Origin: an uncultured Lachnospira sp.
GTDB taxonomy: Bacteria > Bacillota > Clostridia > Lachnospirales > Lachnospiraceae
DNA length: 21,912 nucleotides
Direction of reading: 5' to 3'
NCBI GenBank assembly: GCA_947306285.1
Contig: CAMZGB010000010.1
Coordinates: 1 to 21,912 of the forward strand
Shown here piece by piece: positions 1-7,770 of the stretch. The position numbers and the translations under genes are program-made. How positions within the stretch are numbered: the stretch's first letter is position 1; each line of letters begins with the position of its first letter. The notes below the pieces were generated by a model, which saw only the letters and a program-made list of their open reading frames with translations, made no database searches and was not told where the DNA came from.

Positions 1-11
1 TAATAAAAAAG

Positions 12-41
12 TTGTCAAGCACTTTATATGGGTGTTATACT
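12..41 (+). promoter_or_regulatory. Extended -10 sigma-A promoter of the PAP2 gene
   Basis: A -35 TTGTCA (12-17) and a -10 TATACT (36-41) are separated by 18 bases, and TG at 33-34 gives an extended -10. The -10 ends six bases before the ATG at 48, so the expected transcription start falls on or next to that A. No Shine-Dalgarno lies at a usable distance; the only purine-rich bit, GGGTG at 30-34, is 13 bases away and inside the promoter. Confidence 0.7.
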
Positions 42-47
42 ACACCT

Positions 48-728
48 ATGTTTAATAAAGAACGTCTAAAACCGCATAACTTAAAACAACTATGGCCAGT
101 ACTTTATTTCTTTATCTATATGCCATGGTTTATTTTATTAGAGAAGTCATATCCAGCCAGTTATCCGGGTATGCACTTTATTCATATACCTCTAGATGAC
201 GTTTTACCTTTCAACGAATGGTTTATTATTCCATACATTTTATGGTTCTTATATATCCCAGTTGTTTTCGCATTTATATTCATGCAATCAAAGAATGAGT
301 TCTATAGACTTTGTGCGTATGAGTTTTTAGGAATGACACTTTGTCTTGTTATATGTACAATTTATCCAAACGGCTTAAACCTTAGAGTCGATTTTGCAAA
401 TATAACTAGGGATAATATATTGTTAGACGTCGTCAAATTCCTATATACAACTGATACACCGACAAACGTCCTACCAAGTATTCATGTATTTGCTACCATT
501 TCAGCACACATATGCTTAGTTAATAGCCCAACACTTAAAACTGGAAAGGCAGCAAAACGAATCAAGATAGGCTCACTAATTCTAACAATATGCATTTGTC
601 TATCAACAATATTCTTAAAGCAACACTCAATAGTCGACTTGGTAGCCGGTGCACTTCTATCATTTGTCCTATACTTTGTAATCTTTAAGGTTGCTTTCAA
701 GAACTTTGACTTTTCAAAACAATACTAA
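48..728 (+). CDS. PAP2-family (phosphatidic acid phosphatase type 2) integral membrane protein
   Basis: This is probably a membrane lipid phosphatase or phosphotransferase of the PAP2/inositolphosphoryl-transferase-like superfamily; its substrate cannot be told. From the ATG at 48 it has 226 residues and about five or six hydrophobic segments. The C2 motif is PSIH (143-146). The C3 motif is S-T-x4-K-Q-H-S-x2-D with His193 and Asp197, in which the usual SR pair is ST, as in the subfamily that carries a 'STxFxKQHxxxD' block. A textbook C1 (KX6RP) motif is not visible. A TTG at 12 in the same frame would add 12 residues, but it is the promoter's -35 box, so ATG 48 is preferred. The gene appears to be transcribed alone from its own promoter and ends at a two-way terminator. 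Family assignment is firm, function is not. Confidence 0.8.
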   Translation: MFNKERLKPHNLKQLWPVLYFFIYMPWFILLEKSYPASYPGMHFIHIPLDDVLPFNEWFIIPYILWFLYIPVVFAFIFMQSKNEFYRLCAYEFLGMTLCLVICTIYPNGLNLRVDFANITRDNILLDVVKFLYTTDTPTNVLPSIHVFATISAHICLVNSPTLKTGKAAKRIKIGSLILTICICLSTIFLKQHSIVDLVAGALLSFVLYFVIFKVAFKNFDFSKQY

Positions 729-742
729 TATTTACACATAAT

Positions 743-771
743 AAAAACTGTCGTATTCACGACAGTTTTTT
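743..771. terminator. Bidirectional Rho-independent terminator
   Basis: Stem ACTGTCGT (747-754), loop ATTC, stem ACGACAGT (759-766). It is preceded by an A run and followed by a T run, so it works on both strands. It lies between the convergent PAP2 (stop at 728) and glycosyltransferase (stop at 784) genes. Confidence 0.9.
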
Positions 772-783
772 GTTTACTCTTTT

Positions 784-1797
784 TTAATTAAATCCAAATA
801 TCTTTTGCACTACTTTGTAAAAGAACTCTGAAGTCTTTCTTCCATATTTTCCAGGTAAGTTCATTGACCTTCCAAGCAATGATTTTCTAACCTTCTTATA
901 TAATTCTGGATTCTTTGCTTCCAAGTGGTCCCACAATTCATCTTTGTCTTTTAGTCTTAATCTAGAACCTTCTCTTAAAGACATTATTGTAGATACGCAC
1001 ATCATCATATCAAAGTAATGAACTAACACTGCATCCAATCTCTTATTTGAGATGTTCATATGACAGTAGTCATCTAGCATAATTCTTGTAACTCTGTACT
1101 GTTGATCAAGTCTTTTTATCATAACAGACTCATTTACAGATTGGTCTTCTCTTCCAATATAGTATTTATAGAAAACTACATCTAAGTAATAGATTCTATT
1201 CACGTATGGCAATGGTGTAAACACATAAATATTGTCTACGTAGAAAGTATGCTTTGGAAGTTCAAGACCAGATTTTCGGAGCACTTCCGTCTTATACATT
1301 ACCGAATGCATCAAAAGATACTGCGTCTGACCAAGTTTAACATCATCCCATGTAAAGACTTTTCCTGTAGGCATAGCGTGTTTATACTTCATTATCTTTT
1401 TACGCTTAACACCTTGCTTGTCATACATAAAGTTTGTAATAACCATGTCAATGTTTAAACTTTCATTAACTGCTTTCTCAAGAAAGTTTAGAACTTTAGC
1501 CATTGCTTTTTTTCCGAGAACATCATCACTGTCTAAAACTTTAAAGTACTCACCTGTTGCGTTTTTGATTCCGGCATTTACAGCATCACCGTGTCCGCCG
1601 TTTTCTTTATGAACAACTCTAACTATGTTAGGAAATCTTTTCTCATATTTTTTGGCAATATCAAGCGTGGAATCTGTTGAACCATCATCAATGATTAACA
1701 CTTCCACTTTTTCACCACCATTAAGAGCACTTCTAATGCTCTTTTCCATATATTCTTCTGAATTGTAACAAGGTATTGCTACCGTCAGTAATTTCAT
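784..1797 (-). CDS. Family 2 glycosyltransferase
   Basis: A GT-A fold glycosyltransferase that would transfer a sugar from a nucleotide-sugar donor, probably for cell-envelope polysaccharide or teichoic-acid-like polymers; the acceptor is unknown. The 337-residue protein opens with the GT2 start TVAIPCYNSEEYMEKSI (about 5-21). It carries the nucleotide-binding DDGS (37-40), a KENGGHGDAVNAG region and the metal-binding DSDD (89-92). The C-terminal half (about 200-337) is helical and basic and could contact the membrane, but no clear transmembrane segment is present. GGAG lies about 8 bases before the ATG at 1797. The gene is the last of three after the CPBP gene, with a 12-base gap, and ends at the 743-771 terminator. 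The UDP-sugar pyrophosphorylase elsewhere in the window could supply a donor, but that link is only inference. Confidence 0.88.
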   Translation of the reverse strand: MKLLTVAIPCYNSEEYMEKSIRSALNGGEKVEVLIIDDGSTDSTLDIAKKYEKRFPNIVRVVHKENGGHGDAVNAGIKNATGEYFKVLDSDDVLGKKAMAKVLNFLEKAVNESLNIDMVITNFMYDKQGVKRKKIMKYKHAMPTGKVFTWDDVKLGQTQYLLMHSVMYKTEVLRKSGLELPKHTFYVDNIYVFTPLPYVNRIYYLDVVFYKYYIGREDQSVNESVMIKRLDQQYRVTRIMLDDYCHMNISNKRLDAVLVHYFDMMMCVSTIMSLREGSRLRLKDKDELWDHLEAKNPELYKKVRKSLLGRSMNLPGKYGRKTSEFFYKVVQKIFGFN

Positions 1798-1809
1798 TCT
1801 TGTCTCCGT

Positions 1810-2676
1810 TTATTTCTTTCTTGGATTAACAAACTTTTTAATACACAATGCAAATAACCCACAAACTATTGCGCTAATGACAAACACAAAAATTAATCCT
1901 AATAATTCTGTTTGAGCGCCTACCTGAGCTTTTGCACTTCCTGATGAAGTATTATAATCTTTAAACACAAAAGATACAAGTACCGAGACTCCATTTGCAA
2001 CCATATGCATTATTATAGGCGCACATATATTTTTGTACTGTTCATATATGAAAATTGCTGCGTAACTAAATATAAATGCATATATTCCCTGAGAAACATT
2101 TCCGTGATATAGACCAAATATCAATCCTGTCACAAATGCCGCTATTCCTGGTCCAAACATTCTTTTAAGTCTAATATACATCAAGCCTCTGAATATTAAC
2201 TCTTCCACTATAGGTCCTAAAATAACAGCTGTAATTACTTGTACAGTAATATTAGCGCCATAAATTGCCTTCGCAGTCTCGTCGAAGGAATGCGCAATAC
2301 TTGGAAGGAGTTTTTCTATTATTGAAACTATAACATTTGCCGCATACATAAATGAAATAGCAAAAGGAACTATGAACAAATATTTTAAGAAGAAAACCGA
2401 TTTATAACCGTATGCGCCTCTTAGTCTTTCTTTCTTTATATCTAAATATTTAATTACAATAAGAATAGGCACTGTAATAAGTGCGCCAAAGAAAGTGATT
2501 ATCAAAGACATATTCTGATCTATTGTCTTAACATTTATTGAATTATCATTAACCACGACTTTATGTTGAATAATCACCAAAATAATACCCGCCACTATTG
2601 TTATAAGTAAATACAAAAGTGCAGGGTATATTGCTCCCCATAAATGTCCAACTGTAACTCTTTCTCTATTTTTCAA
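1810..2676 (-). CDS. CPBP-family intramembrane metalloprotease (Abi/CAAX-like)
   Basis: A polytopic membrane protein of the CPBP (CAAX protease and bacteriocin-processing) family, which cleaves or matures membrane-associated peptides and in some cases gives bacteriocin self-immunity. The 288-residue protein has about eight hydrophobic segments. All three family motifs are seen: EELIFR (Glu158, Glu159, Arg163), FxxxH (Phe187 to His191), and HxxxN (His224, Asn228). The start is TTG (2674-2676): an AGGAG at 2684-2688 sits the right distance upstream and straddles the end of the HAD gene, whose TAA ends one base before this TTG. That arrangement suggests translational coupling. No bacteriocin-like small ORF is evident nearby, so a general membrane-protease role is as likely as immunity. 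Confidence 0.88.
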   Translation of the reverse strand: MKNRERVTVGHLWGAIYPALLYLLITIVAGIILVIIQHKVVVNDNSINVKTIDQNMSLIITFFGALITVPILIVIKYLDIKKERLRGAYGYKSVFFLKYLFIVPFAISFMYAANVIVSIIEKLLPSIAHSFDETAKAIYGANITVQVITAVILGPIVEELIFRGLMYIRLKRMFGPGIAAFVTGLIFGLYHGNVSQGIYAFIFSYAAIFIYEQYKNICAPIIMHMVANGVSVLVSFVFKDYNTSSGSAKAQVGAQTELLGLIFVFVISAIVCGLFALCIKKFVNPRKK

Positions 2677-2677
2677 T

Positions 2678-3328
2678 TTATTCTCCTACCAGAAACTCAA
2701 TCAATGGTTCGTATGTATCAAAAACTTCTATAGCACCTTCATCCATCATTTCTTCAACAGTTCCAGTGCCCCAACTTACTCCAACACTATCAATTCCTAG
2801 TTTGTTGGCACCTTCTATATCATATTTAGTGTCACCAACTAGTATAGCTTCTTCTTTTGAAAAATCTGTGTTTTCAAACACTTTTTTCAAAACTTCTTCT
2901 TTACTTTGTCTTGGTCCATGAAGATCTGCTCCACAAATAATGTCAAAGTAATCATATATTTCAAGATATCTTGCAACTTCTTCAGCCATATTCTCTGGCT
3001 TCGATGTCGCCATTCCTATTTTAAGTCCTTTTTCCTTTATTGCATCTAGTATTTTTTTAACACCTTTATATCTTTTTGTTTCATAAATGCCGATAGGTGT
3101 ATATCTTTCCCTATAATAACCTAAGGTTTCAAAGGCTTTTTCTTTAGACATTTTGTAAGTCTTTATGTATTCATCTACCATCGGAGGTCCTACAAAATGC
3201 TCAAGATTATCTAAATTCTCTTCAATTATTCCAACTTTTCCTAATGCATATTGGACACTTTTTGTGATGCCTTCTTTCGAATCACTCAGTGTTCCATCTA
3301 GGTCAAAAATAATGTATTTATACTTCAC
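2678..3328 (-). CDS. HAD-superfamily phosphatase, phosphoglycolate phosphatase-like
   Basis: A cytoplasmic haloacid-dehalogenase-type phosphatase, closest in layout to Gph/PpaX/beta-phosphoglucomutase-type subfamily I enzymes with a helical cap (about residues 18-80). It has 216 residues. The four HAD motifs are clear: nucleophile D9-x-D11-GT, motif II TSK (108-110), motif III Lys143, and motif IV GDxxxD (Asp166, Asp170). The start is GTG at 3326-3328, placed by homology and by the purine-rich AAAGGAGAAAAGGG upstream. It is the first gene of a three-gene operon (HAD, CPBP, GT2), transcribed from a divergent promoter around 3363-3371. The natural substrate cannot be read from sequence; phosphoglycolate, pyrophosphate and sugar phosphates are all possible. 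Confidence 0.87.
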   Translation of the reverse strand: MKYKYIIFDLDGTLSDSKEGITKSVQYALGKVGIIEENLDNLEHFVGPPMVDEYIKTYKMSKEKAFETLGYYRERYTPIGIYETKRYKGVKKILDAIKEKGLKIGMATSKPENMAEEVARYLEIYDYFDIICGADLHGPRQSKEEVLKKVFENTDFSKEEAILVGDTKYDIEGANKLGIDSVGVSWGTGTVEEMMDEGAIEVFDTYEPLIEFLVGE

Positions 3329-3362
3329 TTAAGCCCTTTTCTCCTTTGTTTCTAGGTTTTCT

Positions 3363-3392
3363 AGTATATCATAATTAGTTCTTGTTTTACAG
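3363..3392 (-). promoter_or_regulatory. Extended -10 promoter of the HAD-CPBP-GT2 operon
   Basis: On the minus strand the -10 is TATACT (3363-3368), preceded by TG at one base distance (3369-3371), which makes an extended -10. The -35 is weak: CTGTAA or TGTAAA at 3386-3392. This region overlaps the -35 of the divergent promoter for the 3444 gene. Confidence 0.5.
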
Positions 3393-3410
3393 TTGAGTTT
3401 GTTTTATAAT
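3382..3410 (+). promoter_or_regulatory. Sigma-A promoter of the small membrane protein gene
   Basis: TTGTTT (3382-3387), a 17-base spacer and TATAAT (3405-3410). The expected start is near 3417, giving a leader of about 27 bases with AGAGG at 3431-3435, eight bases before the ATG. Confidence 0.8.
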
Positions 3411-3443
3411 ATTAAAAGATTTTTATTATGAGAGGTATAAATA

Positions 3444-3842
3444 ATGAGTCAGGCAAAAGTTGATAGATATAAACAACAAAAGAAAGATCGTAAAAATCCA
3501 AAGAAAAAAAATAAAGTTTTATCAAAAATAAAGAAGATTTACCCTTACGTTATAGCTGGTATTATTGCTATTTTAGTTATAGGTTATTTAGGAATTTCTG
3601 TTGCAAGACAAAGTGGTCTAGTTGAAACACCTACAGAACCAAAGTCATGGAACGAACAGGAAATTGAGAGTTTAAGACAAGTACTAATTCAAGCTACTGA
3701 CCCTAACGTTCAGAATAACACTCAAGCTAATATGCAAAATCAGCCTTCAGCAAATGTCAAAACACCATCTGCTAGCAAAAAGGTTAAAACTACTAAAAAG
3801 GCATCTGCTAAAGCAACAAAAGCAGCTAAATCAAATCAATAA
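3444..3842 (+). CDS. Small single-pass membrane protein with Lys/Ala/Ser/Thr-rich tail, unknown function
   Basis: Not recognised as a named family. The 132-residue product has a very basic N-terminus (about 1-31), one transmembrane helix (about 33-53, with the run YVIAGIIAILVIGYLGI), then a polar outer part. The charge pattern predicts N-in, C-out topology. Residues 63-82 look partly helical (WNEQEIESLRQ). The rest is an Asn/Gln-rich stretch followed by a low-complexity Lys/Ala/Ser/Thr tail to the end. No signal-peptidase site, LPXTG or enzyme motif is seen. It has a strong own promoter, a good AGAGG ribosome binding site and an own terminator, so it is a real, monocistronic gene. The cationic tail could lie along the cell wall, but this is inference. 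Confidence 0.75.
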   Translation: MSQAKVDRYKQQKKDRKNPKKKNKVLSKIKKIYPYVIAGIIAILVIGYLGISVARQSGLVETPTEPKSWNEQEIESLRQVLIQATDPNVQNNTQANMQNQPSANVKTPSASKKVKTTKKASAKATKAAKSNQ

Positions 3843-3848
3843 AACAAT

Positions 3849-3880
3849 AAAAGGATTCGAGAAATCGAATCCTTTTTTAT
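3849..3880. terminator. Terminator after the small membrane protein gene, GAAA tetraloop
   Basis: Stem AAAAGGATTCGA (3849-3860), GAAA loop (3861-3864), complementary arm ending in a T run (3865-3876 onward). A-rich and T-rich flanks make it usable on both strands, so it can also stop leftward transcription from argS. Confidence 0.9.
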
Positions 3881-3890
3881 TGCATTAAAT

Positions 3891-3915
3891 AAGGACCCTT
3901 TTTAGGGTCCTTTTA
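3891..3915. terminator. Second hairpin, terminator at the end of argS
   Basis: Stem AAGGACCCT (3891-3899), loop of four T, stem AGGGTCCTT (3904-3912), lying three bases past the argS stop codon. The T run on the minus strand is weak (TTATTTAAT). The stronger hairpin at 3849-3880 follows it on that strand and would act as backup. Confidence 0.75.
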
Positions 3916-3917
3916 TA

Positions 3918-5678
3918 TTACATTTTATCTGGTGCACTAAAACCTAGCAAATCAATTCCAGTTTCAAGCACTTCCTTTGTAAGAATAAGTAACGCAATAT
4001 ATCCTCTCTTCTTATCCTCATCTTCTTCCGTCAATATTTTTGTGTCATGATAAAAACCATTGAATGTATTTGATAATTCATATAAATACTGACAGATCTT
4101 ATGTGGAGCAAGCTCGTCGGATGCTGATTCAATCACTTCATTTACCTTAACAAGTTCCATCATAAGTTTCTTCTGTGATTCATTTTCAGTTGATTTAATC
4201 TCTAGTCCATCTAAACTTCCGCCCTCAGCTTTATACTTCTCAAGAATAGATTTAATTCTCACGATTGTATAAAGAATGTACGGTCCTGTATTTCCTTCAA
4301 AAGAAGCAAACTTTTCTAAATCGAAGATATAGTCTTTGTTTGCTTGATTCGAAAGATCTCCATACTTAAGAGCGGCAAGTCCAACTATTTCAGACACTTT
4401 CTTTGCCTCATCTTCATCCAAAGACTTGTTTTCTTTCATCTTCTCGAAGACTGCTTCATTTATATCATCAATCAAATACTCTAAACGATATACTCCACCA
4501 TCACGAGTCTTAAAAGGCTTTCCATCTTTGCCATTAACCGTACCAAATCCGACAAACTCCATATCTCTATCTTCTGGTGCAAATCCTGCTTTCTTAGCAA
4601 CACGGAAGACTTGTGTGAAGTGAAGTTCTTGACGTTTATCAGTAATGTAAATGTACTCGTCAGGTTGAAATTCTTTCTCACGCTCAATTATTGTTCCAAG
4701 ATCTGATGTGGCATAAAGCGCTGCACCGTCTGACTTTCTAACAATACATGGTGGGAATTCTTTCTTATCATCATCCTTCTTTATATCTACAACCAAAGCA
4801 CCCTCGCTCTCATAAGCAAGTCCTTTGTCAATCAACTCTTGGATCAAATCCTCTATATATGGATTAGCATCACTCTCACCTTTCCAAAGGTCAAAGTGTG
4901 TATTTAGTCTGTCATAGTTTTTCTTTAAATCTTCTAAAGAAACATTCATAATGTGCTTCCACAACGCACGATATGGTTTATAACCATCCTGAAGCTTTCT
5001 TGTCGCCTCTCCAGCTGCCTCTTTGAAGTCCTCATCCTCAGCAGCCTTAGCACTTGCTGCAGGATATATTTCTTCTAGTTCGGCAATATCAAATGGAGCC
5101 TCTTCTGGATACTCTCCATCAAAGTCTTCGTCGAAGTATGGAAGGTCAGGTTTTCTATCCTTCAACTCCATAATAATTAGACCCATCTGAAGACCCCAAT
5201 CTCCTAAATGAACATCGCCAATAACTTTGTTACCCATATATGCCTTAATTCGCTTAATACTCTCACCAATGACAGCTGAACGCAAGTGTCCAACATGAAG
5301 TGGCTTTGCAGCGTTTGCTCCGCCATAGTCTACCACTATAGTTTTATCCTGCTTTTCAACTCCAAAGTGTTCAACATCTTTTAATTCATTTAAGTACTTA
5401 GCAACAAATTCATTATTTAAATCAATATTAATAAAGCCAGGGTTTATAGCTTCTACCTTAGAAAACATCTCATTGTTTTTAACTTCATCAACAATATCTT
5501 CTGCTATAGTTATTGGCGCTTTACCATATTTCTTTGCACCAGCCATTGCTCCATTACACTGGTATTCACAAAGGTCAGGTCTATTTGACACACCAACTAT
5601 AGCAAGAGATTTATCGTAACCCTTGCTCTCAAATGCTTTTTCAAATTCTTCAGTTATTAATTCAAGTATCTTTTTCAT
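3918..5678 (-). CDS. argS: Arginyl-tRNA synthetase
   Basis: Class I aminoacyl-tRNA synthetase that charges tRNA-Arg with arginine in the cytoplasm. The 586 residues are a normal length. In order they give the N-terminal Add1 domain (about 1-110), the catalytic Rossmann domain opened by PLHVGHLRSA with HVGH at 128-131, and a C-terminal anticodon-binding helical domain that ends in the family-typical PDKM. The KMSKS loop is replaced by a GKPFKTR segment, as is usual in many ArgRS. The ATG (5676-5678) shares its A with the TAA of the upstream gene (TAATG), and GGAG sits 10 bases before it, so translation is likely coupled. No T-box leader is present: the operon promoter lies just upstream of the first gene and leaves only about 30 bases of leader. 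Confidence 0.97.
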   Translation of the reverse strand: MKKILELITEEFEKAFESKGYDKSLAIVGVSNRPDLCEYQCNGAMAGAKKYGKAPITIAEDIVDEVKNNEMFSKVEAINPGFINIDLNNEFVAKYLNELKDVEHFGVEKQDKTIVVDYGGANAAKPLHVGHLRSAVIGESIKRIKAYMGNKVIGDVHLGDWGLQMGLIIMELKDRKPDLPYFDEDFDGEYPEEAPFDIAELEEIYPAASAKAAEDEDFKEAAGEATRKLQDGYKPYRALWKHIMNVSLEDLKKNYDRLNTHFDLWKGESDANPYIEDLIQELIDKGLAYESEGALVVDIKKDDDKKEFPPCIVRKSDGAALYATSDLGTIIEREKEFQPDEYIYITDKRQELHFTQVFRVAKKAGFAPEDRDMEFVGFGTVNGKDGKPFKTRDGGVYRLEYLIDDINEAVFEKMKENKSLDEDEAKKVSEIVGLAALKYGDLSNQANKDYIFDLEKFASFEGNTGPYILYTIVRIKSILEKYKAEGGSLDGLEIKSTENESQKKLMMELVKVNEVIESASDELAPHKICQYLYELSNTFNGFYHDTKILTEEDEDKKRGYIALLILTKEVLETGIDLLGFSAPDKM

Positions 5679-6907
5679 TAAAGTTCAACTCCATTTTTCT
5701 TAAGCAACTCTTTTGCTGTATCTACTGAATCTACGCCAGTCTTATTCTTAATTGGCGCAAACTCTTTTTCTCTTATTACTTCATAAGCCAAACAATTATC
5801 CATATCGTGAATCATATCTAGAACCAATGTCTCAAACTTATATCCATTCTCAGTCTCTGGCTTTACAGTATTTCCATTTTCATCTAGGCACTCAATCTTT
5901 TTCTTAACAACATGAGTCACTAGATTATTATGCATATTCTCCTCTAATGCCTTAATAGAGAATAAGTAATTAAGTATTACTCCATCTTTATATGCAAGAC
6001 TGCCGTCTGGCAAAGTCTCATACCTCATTTCTTCTGTTAACTCGTAGTATTCCACGATTGATGGTTTTCCATCTTCCAAACAAAGCACACCCACCTTTTC
6101 TTCTGGTGCTGCTTTTGAAACCACCTTCGACGCAGAAACATATCCACCATCTAACATAGCACCAACAAACAATGGATCAGCCATTCTCTGACATACATTG
6201 TCCACGGCGAAGAGGTTGATATATTCAATTCCTTTAGCCTTAGCCTCATCCAATAAACCAGCCTTTGCAAAAGAAATAAACCAACCACCATTTCCATTAG
6301 GTGAAGTAGATATTCTATCTTTTCTCTCTAGGTAAATCTTTCCGTCGAAATCACACGCTGGAGCCATCTCCTGCTTAAAGAACTTCACATAGTCCTTGTT
6401 ATATCCAAAGTAATTCTTCTCCTCGAAGAAATTTCTTGTATCTTTGTCGTTCTTCTCGCTAGTCATGATATAAAGAGGAACCCAAACTCCTGCTTCATCA
6501 ACCACGTCCATTAAGTTTCTAATTAACATCTCAAAGATGAAAACATCTTTAGTCTCGCCAATGTTATACATTCCCTTTGGCTTGTCAGAACCAAGTCTAG
6601 TTCCCATTCCACCAGCAAGAAGCAATGCTGCTACCTTGCCCTCTTTGATAGCCTCTAAACCTTTTGCACGAAACTTCTCTGCGTTTTCCTCTATATCTTT
6701 AATAGACACCTCAGCATCCAAAGGTGTAATAACACCTCTTTCATCTGGAGTGTCAGCATTTTCAATCAACTTAATTAAATCAAAATCGATCTCAGAAATC
6801 TGCTCAAGCAAATGTTCTTTTTGCTCATCATTTAACTCATCAAAATATTCTAGTAAATGACTTTGATTATTCTTTTCTAATAGTTCTTTTGCTTCAGTAT
6901 AATTCAT
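5678..6907 (-). CDS. UAP1-like UDP-sugar (UDP-N-acetylhexosamine/UDP-glucose) pyrophosphorylase
   Basis: A UDPGP-family (eukaryote-type) uridylyltransferase that would make a UDP-sugar from UTP and a sugar-1-phosphate. It has 409 residues: a helical N-terminal part (about 1-90), the nucleotide-binding loop LAGGMGTRLGSDKPKG (97-112), the uridine-binding PNGNGG (203-208), AVDN (234-237) followed by the ADPLFVG block, and the SIVEYYEL segment. PNGNGG and the VDN-x-ADP-F-G block resemble UDP-GlcNAc pyrophosphorylase (UAP1) more than bacterial GalU or GlmU, which have other architectures. Whether GlcNAc-1-P, GalNAc-1-P or Glc-1-P is used cannot be decided. The start is ATG 6907 with AGAGG eight bases upstream. 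It overlaps argS by one base. Confidence 0.85.
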   Translation of the reverse strand: MNYTEAKELLEKNNQSHLLEYFDELNDEQKEHLLEQISEIDFDLIKLIENADTPDERGVITPLDAEVSIKDIEENAEKFRAKGLEAIKEGKVAALLLAGGMGTRLGSDKPKGMYNIGETKDVFIFEMLIRNLMDVVDEAGVWVPLYIMTSEKNDKDTRNFFEEKNYFGYNKDYVKFFKQEMAPACDFDGKIYLERKDRISTSPNGNGGWFISFAKAGLLDEAKAKGIEYINLFAVDNVCQRMADPLFVGAMLDGGYVSASKVVSKAAPEEKVGVLCLEDGKPSIVEYYELTEEMRYETLPDGSLAYKDGVILNYLFSIKALEENMHNNLVTHVVKKKIECLDENGNTVKPETENGYKFETLVLDMIHDMDNCLAYEVIREKEFAPIKNKTGVDSVDTAKELLKKNGVEL

Positions 6908-6945
6908 TTATTCAACCTCTCAAGATGTTTTATTTCATCCCTAAT

Positions 6946-6974
6946 ATAATATTTTATTTTTAACGTTTATGCAA
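6946..6974 (-). promoter_or_regulatory. Sigma-A promoter of the pyrophosphorylase-argS operon
   Basis: On the minus strand: TTGCAT (6969-6974), 17-base spacer, TATTAT (6946-6951). It lies between the kinase stop (6985) and the ATG at 6907, and gives a leader of about 30 bases, too short for a T-box or other large riboswitch. Confidence 0.7.
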
Positions 6975-6984
6975 GGTAAAAGCC

Positions 6985-7770
6985 TTATAATTTTTCTAGT
7001 CTACAAAGCACTTCAATCATATTTTGATATCTATTACTAGGGTCAGTCTTTGTACATTTTTTTATTATATTTTTTAGTCTTTGTCCAATAACTATTGGCC
7101 ATACTCCATCCACGAAGACTTTACCACTCCTAAGATAGTACATAGTGGTCCCTATTCCATAAACATCAGTTCTAATATCAGTATTATAAATGGAAAAACC
7201 TTGTTTATTACCAAACTGTTCTGGCGCAGCAAAACCCCTACTGCCAAAAGCCCTCTCTGTCACTTCTATCTCTTTAGAATATCTCTTGGCAATACCAAAA
7301 TCCACTAGCTTTACTTTTCCTCGTTCATCCATCACTATATTTGATGGTTTAAGATCACGATAAACAATAGGTGGCTCAAGCGAATGTAAATAATAAAGTG
7401 CACTACATACTTGTTTCATTATGTGTTTTATTTCTTTGTTTTTGAAGTGCCCTTTTCTATCAACAATACTTTTCAAATTTTCGCCTTTTACGATTTCCAT
7501 AATCAAAAAGAAACTGCCATTCTCTTTTATTAAATCGTAAATTTTTGGAAGGTTTGGATGAGATGTGTTTTTAAGCACATTTAATTCTCTCTCCAAACCT
7601 TCCAAAAGATTCTTTGTGTCAGCGGGATTGGACGAGAAATAATTCTTCATCGCAAACTCTTTGCTTGTTTGTATGTCTTTGACGCGATAAACTACAGAAA
7701 AGCCACCTTTTCCAAGCATATCGCACACGACATATCTTCCGCCAACAACTTTGTTTATTAACTTTTTCAT
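6985..7770 (-). CDS. Soluble Hanks-type Ser/Thr protein kinase
   Basis: A eukaryote-like Ser/Thr kinase of 261 residues that consists of the catalytic domain alone, without a transmembrane helix or PASTA repeats, so it should be cytoplasmic. The key residues are present: Gly-rich loop GKGGFSVVY (20-28), Lys42, Glu62 of helix C, catalytic loop YRDLKPSN (137-144; Asp139, Asn144, with YRD in place of HRD), DFG (157-159) and APE (182-184). The start is ATG 7770, with AAAGG seven bases upstream. It lies 40 bases after carB, with no terminator or clear promoter between, and probably shares the carAB transcript. Its targets are unknown. A short hairpin (7771-7793) holds its ribosome binding site in the loop. 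Confidence 0.92.
   Translation of the reverse strand: MKKLINKVVGGRYVVCDMLGKGGFSVVYRVKDIQTSKEFAMKNYFSSNPADTKNLLEGLERELNVLKNTSHPNLPKIYDLIKENGSFFLIMEIVKGENLKSIVDRKGHFKNKEIKHIMKQVCSALYYLHSLEPPIVYRDLKPSNIVMDERGKVKLVDFGIAKRYSKEIEVTERAFGSRGFAAPEQFGNKQGFSIYNTDIRTDVYGIGTTMYYLRSGKVFVDGVWPIVIGQRLKNIIKKCTKTDPSNRYQNMIEVLCRLEKL

Noticed and set aside
12..47. TTG start at 12 for the PAP2 protein
   Set aside because: The TTG is the promoter's -35 box, no ribosome binding site precedes it, and the added 12 residues match nothing in the family.
1810..3328. Bacteriocin-immunity locus suggested by the CPBP protease
   Set aside because: No small double-glycine peptide gene, ABC exporter or lanthipeptide enzyme is nearby; the neighbours are a HAD phosphatase and a glycosyltransferase.
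6537..6860. Plus-strand open frame of 107 codons inside the pyrophosphorylase gene
   Set aside because: It is antisense to a well-conserved coding region, with serine-rich shadow composition and no ribosome binding site.
6908..6984. T-box riboswitch ahead of the operon containing argS
   Set aside because: The gap is 77 bases, most of it promoter, with no stem I, no T-box sequence and no terminator.
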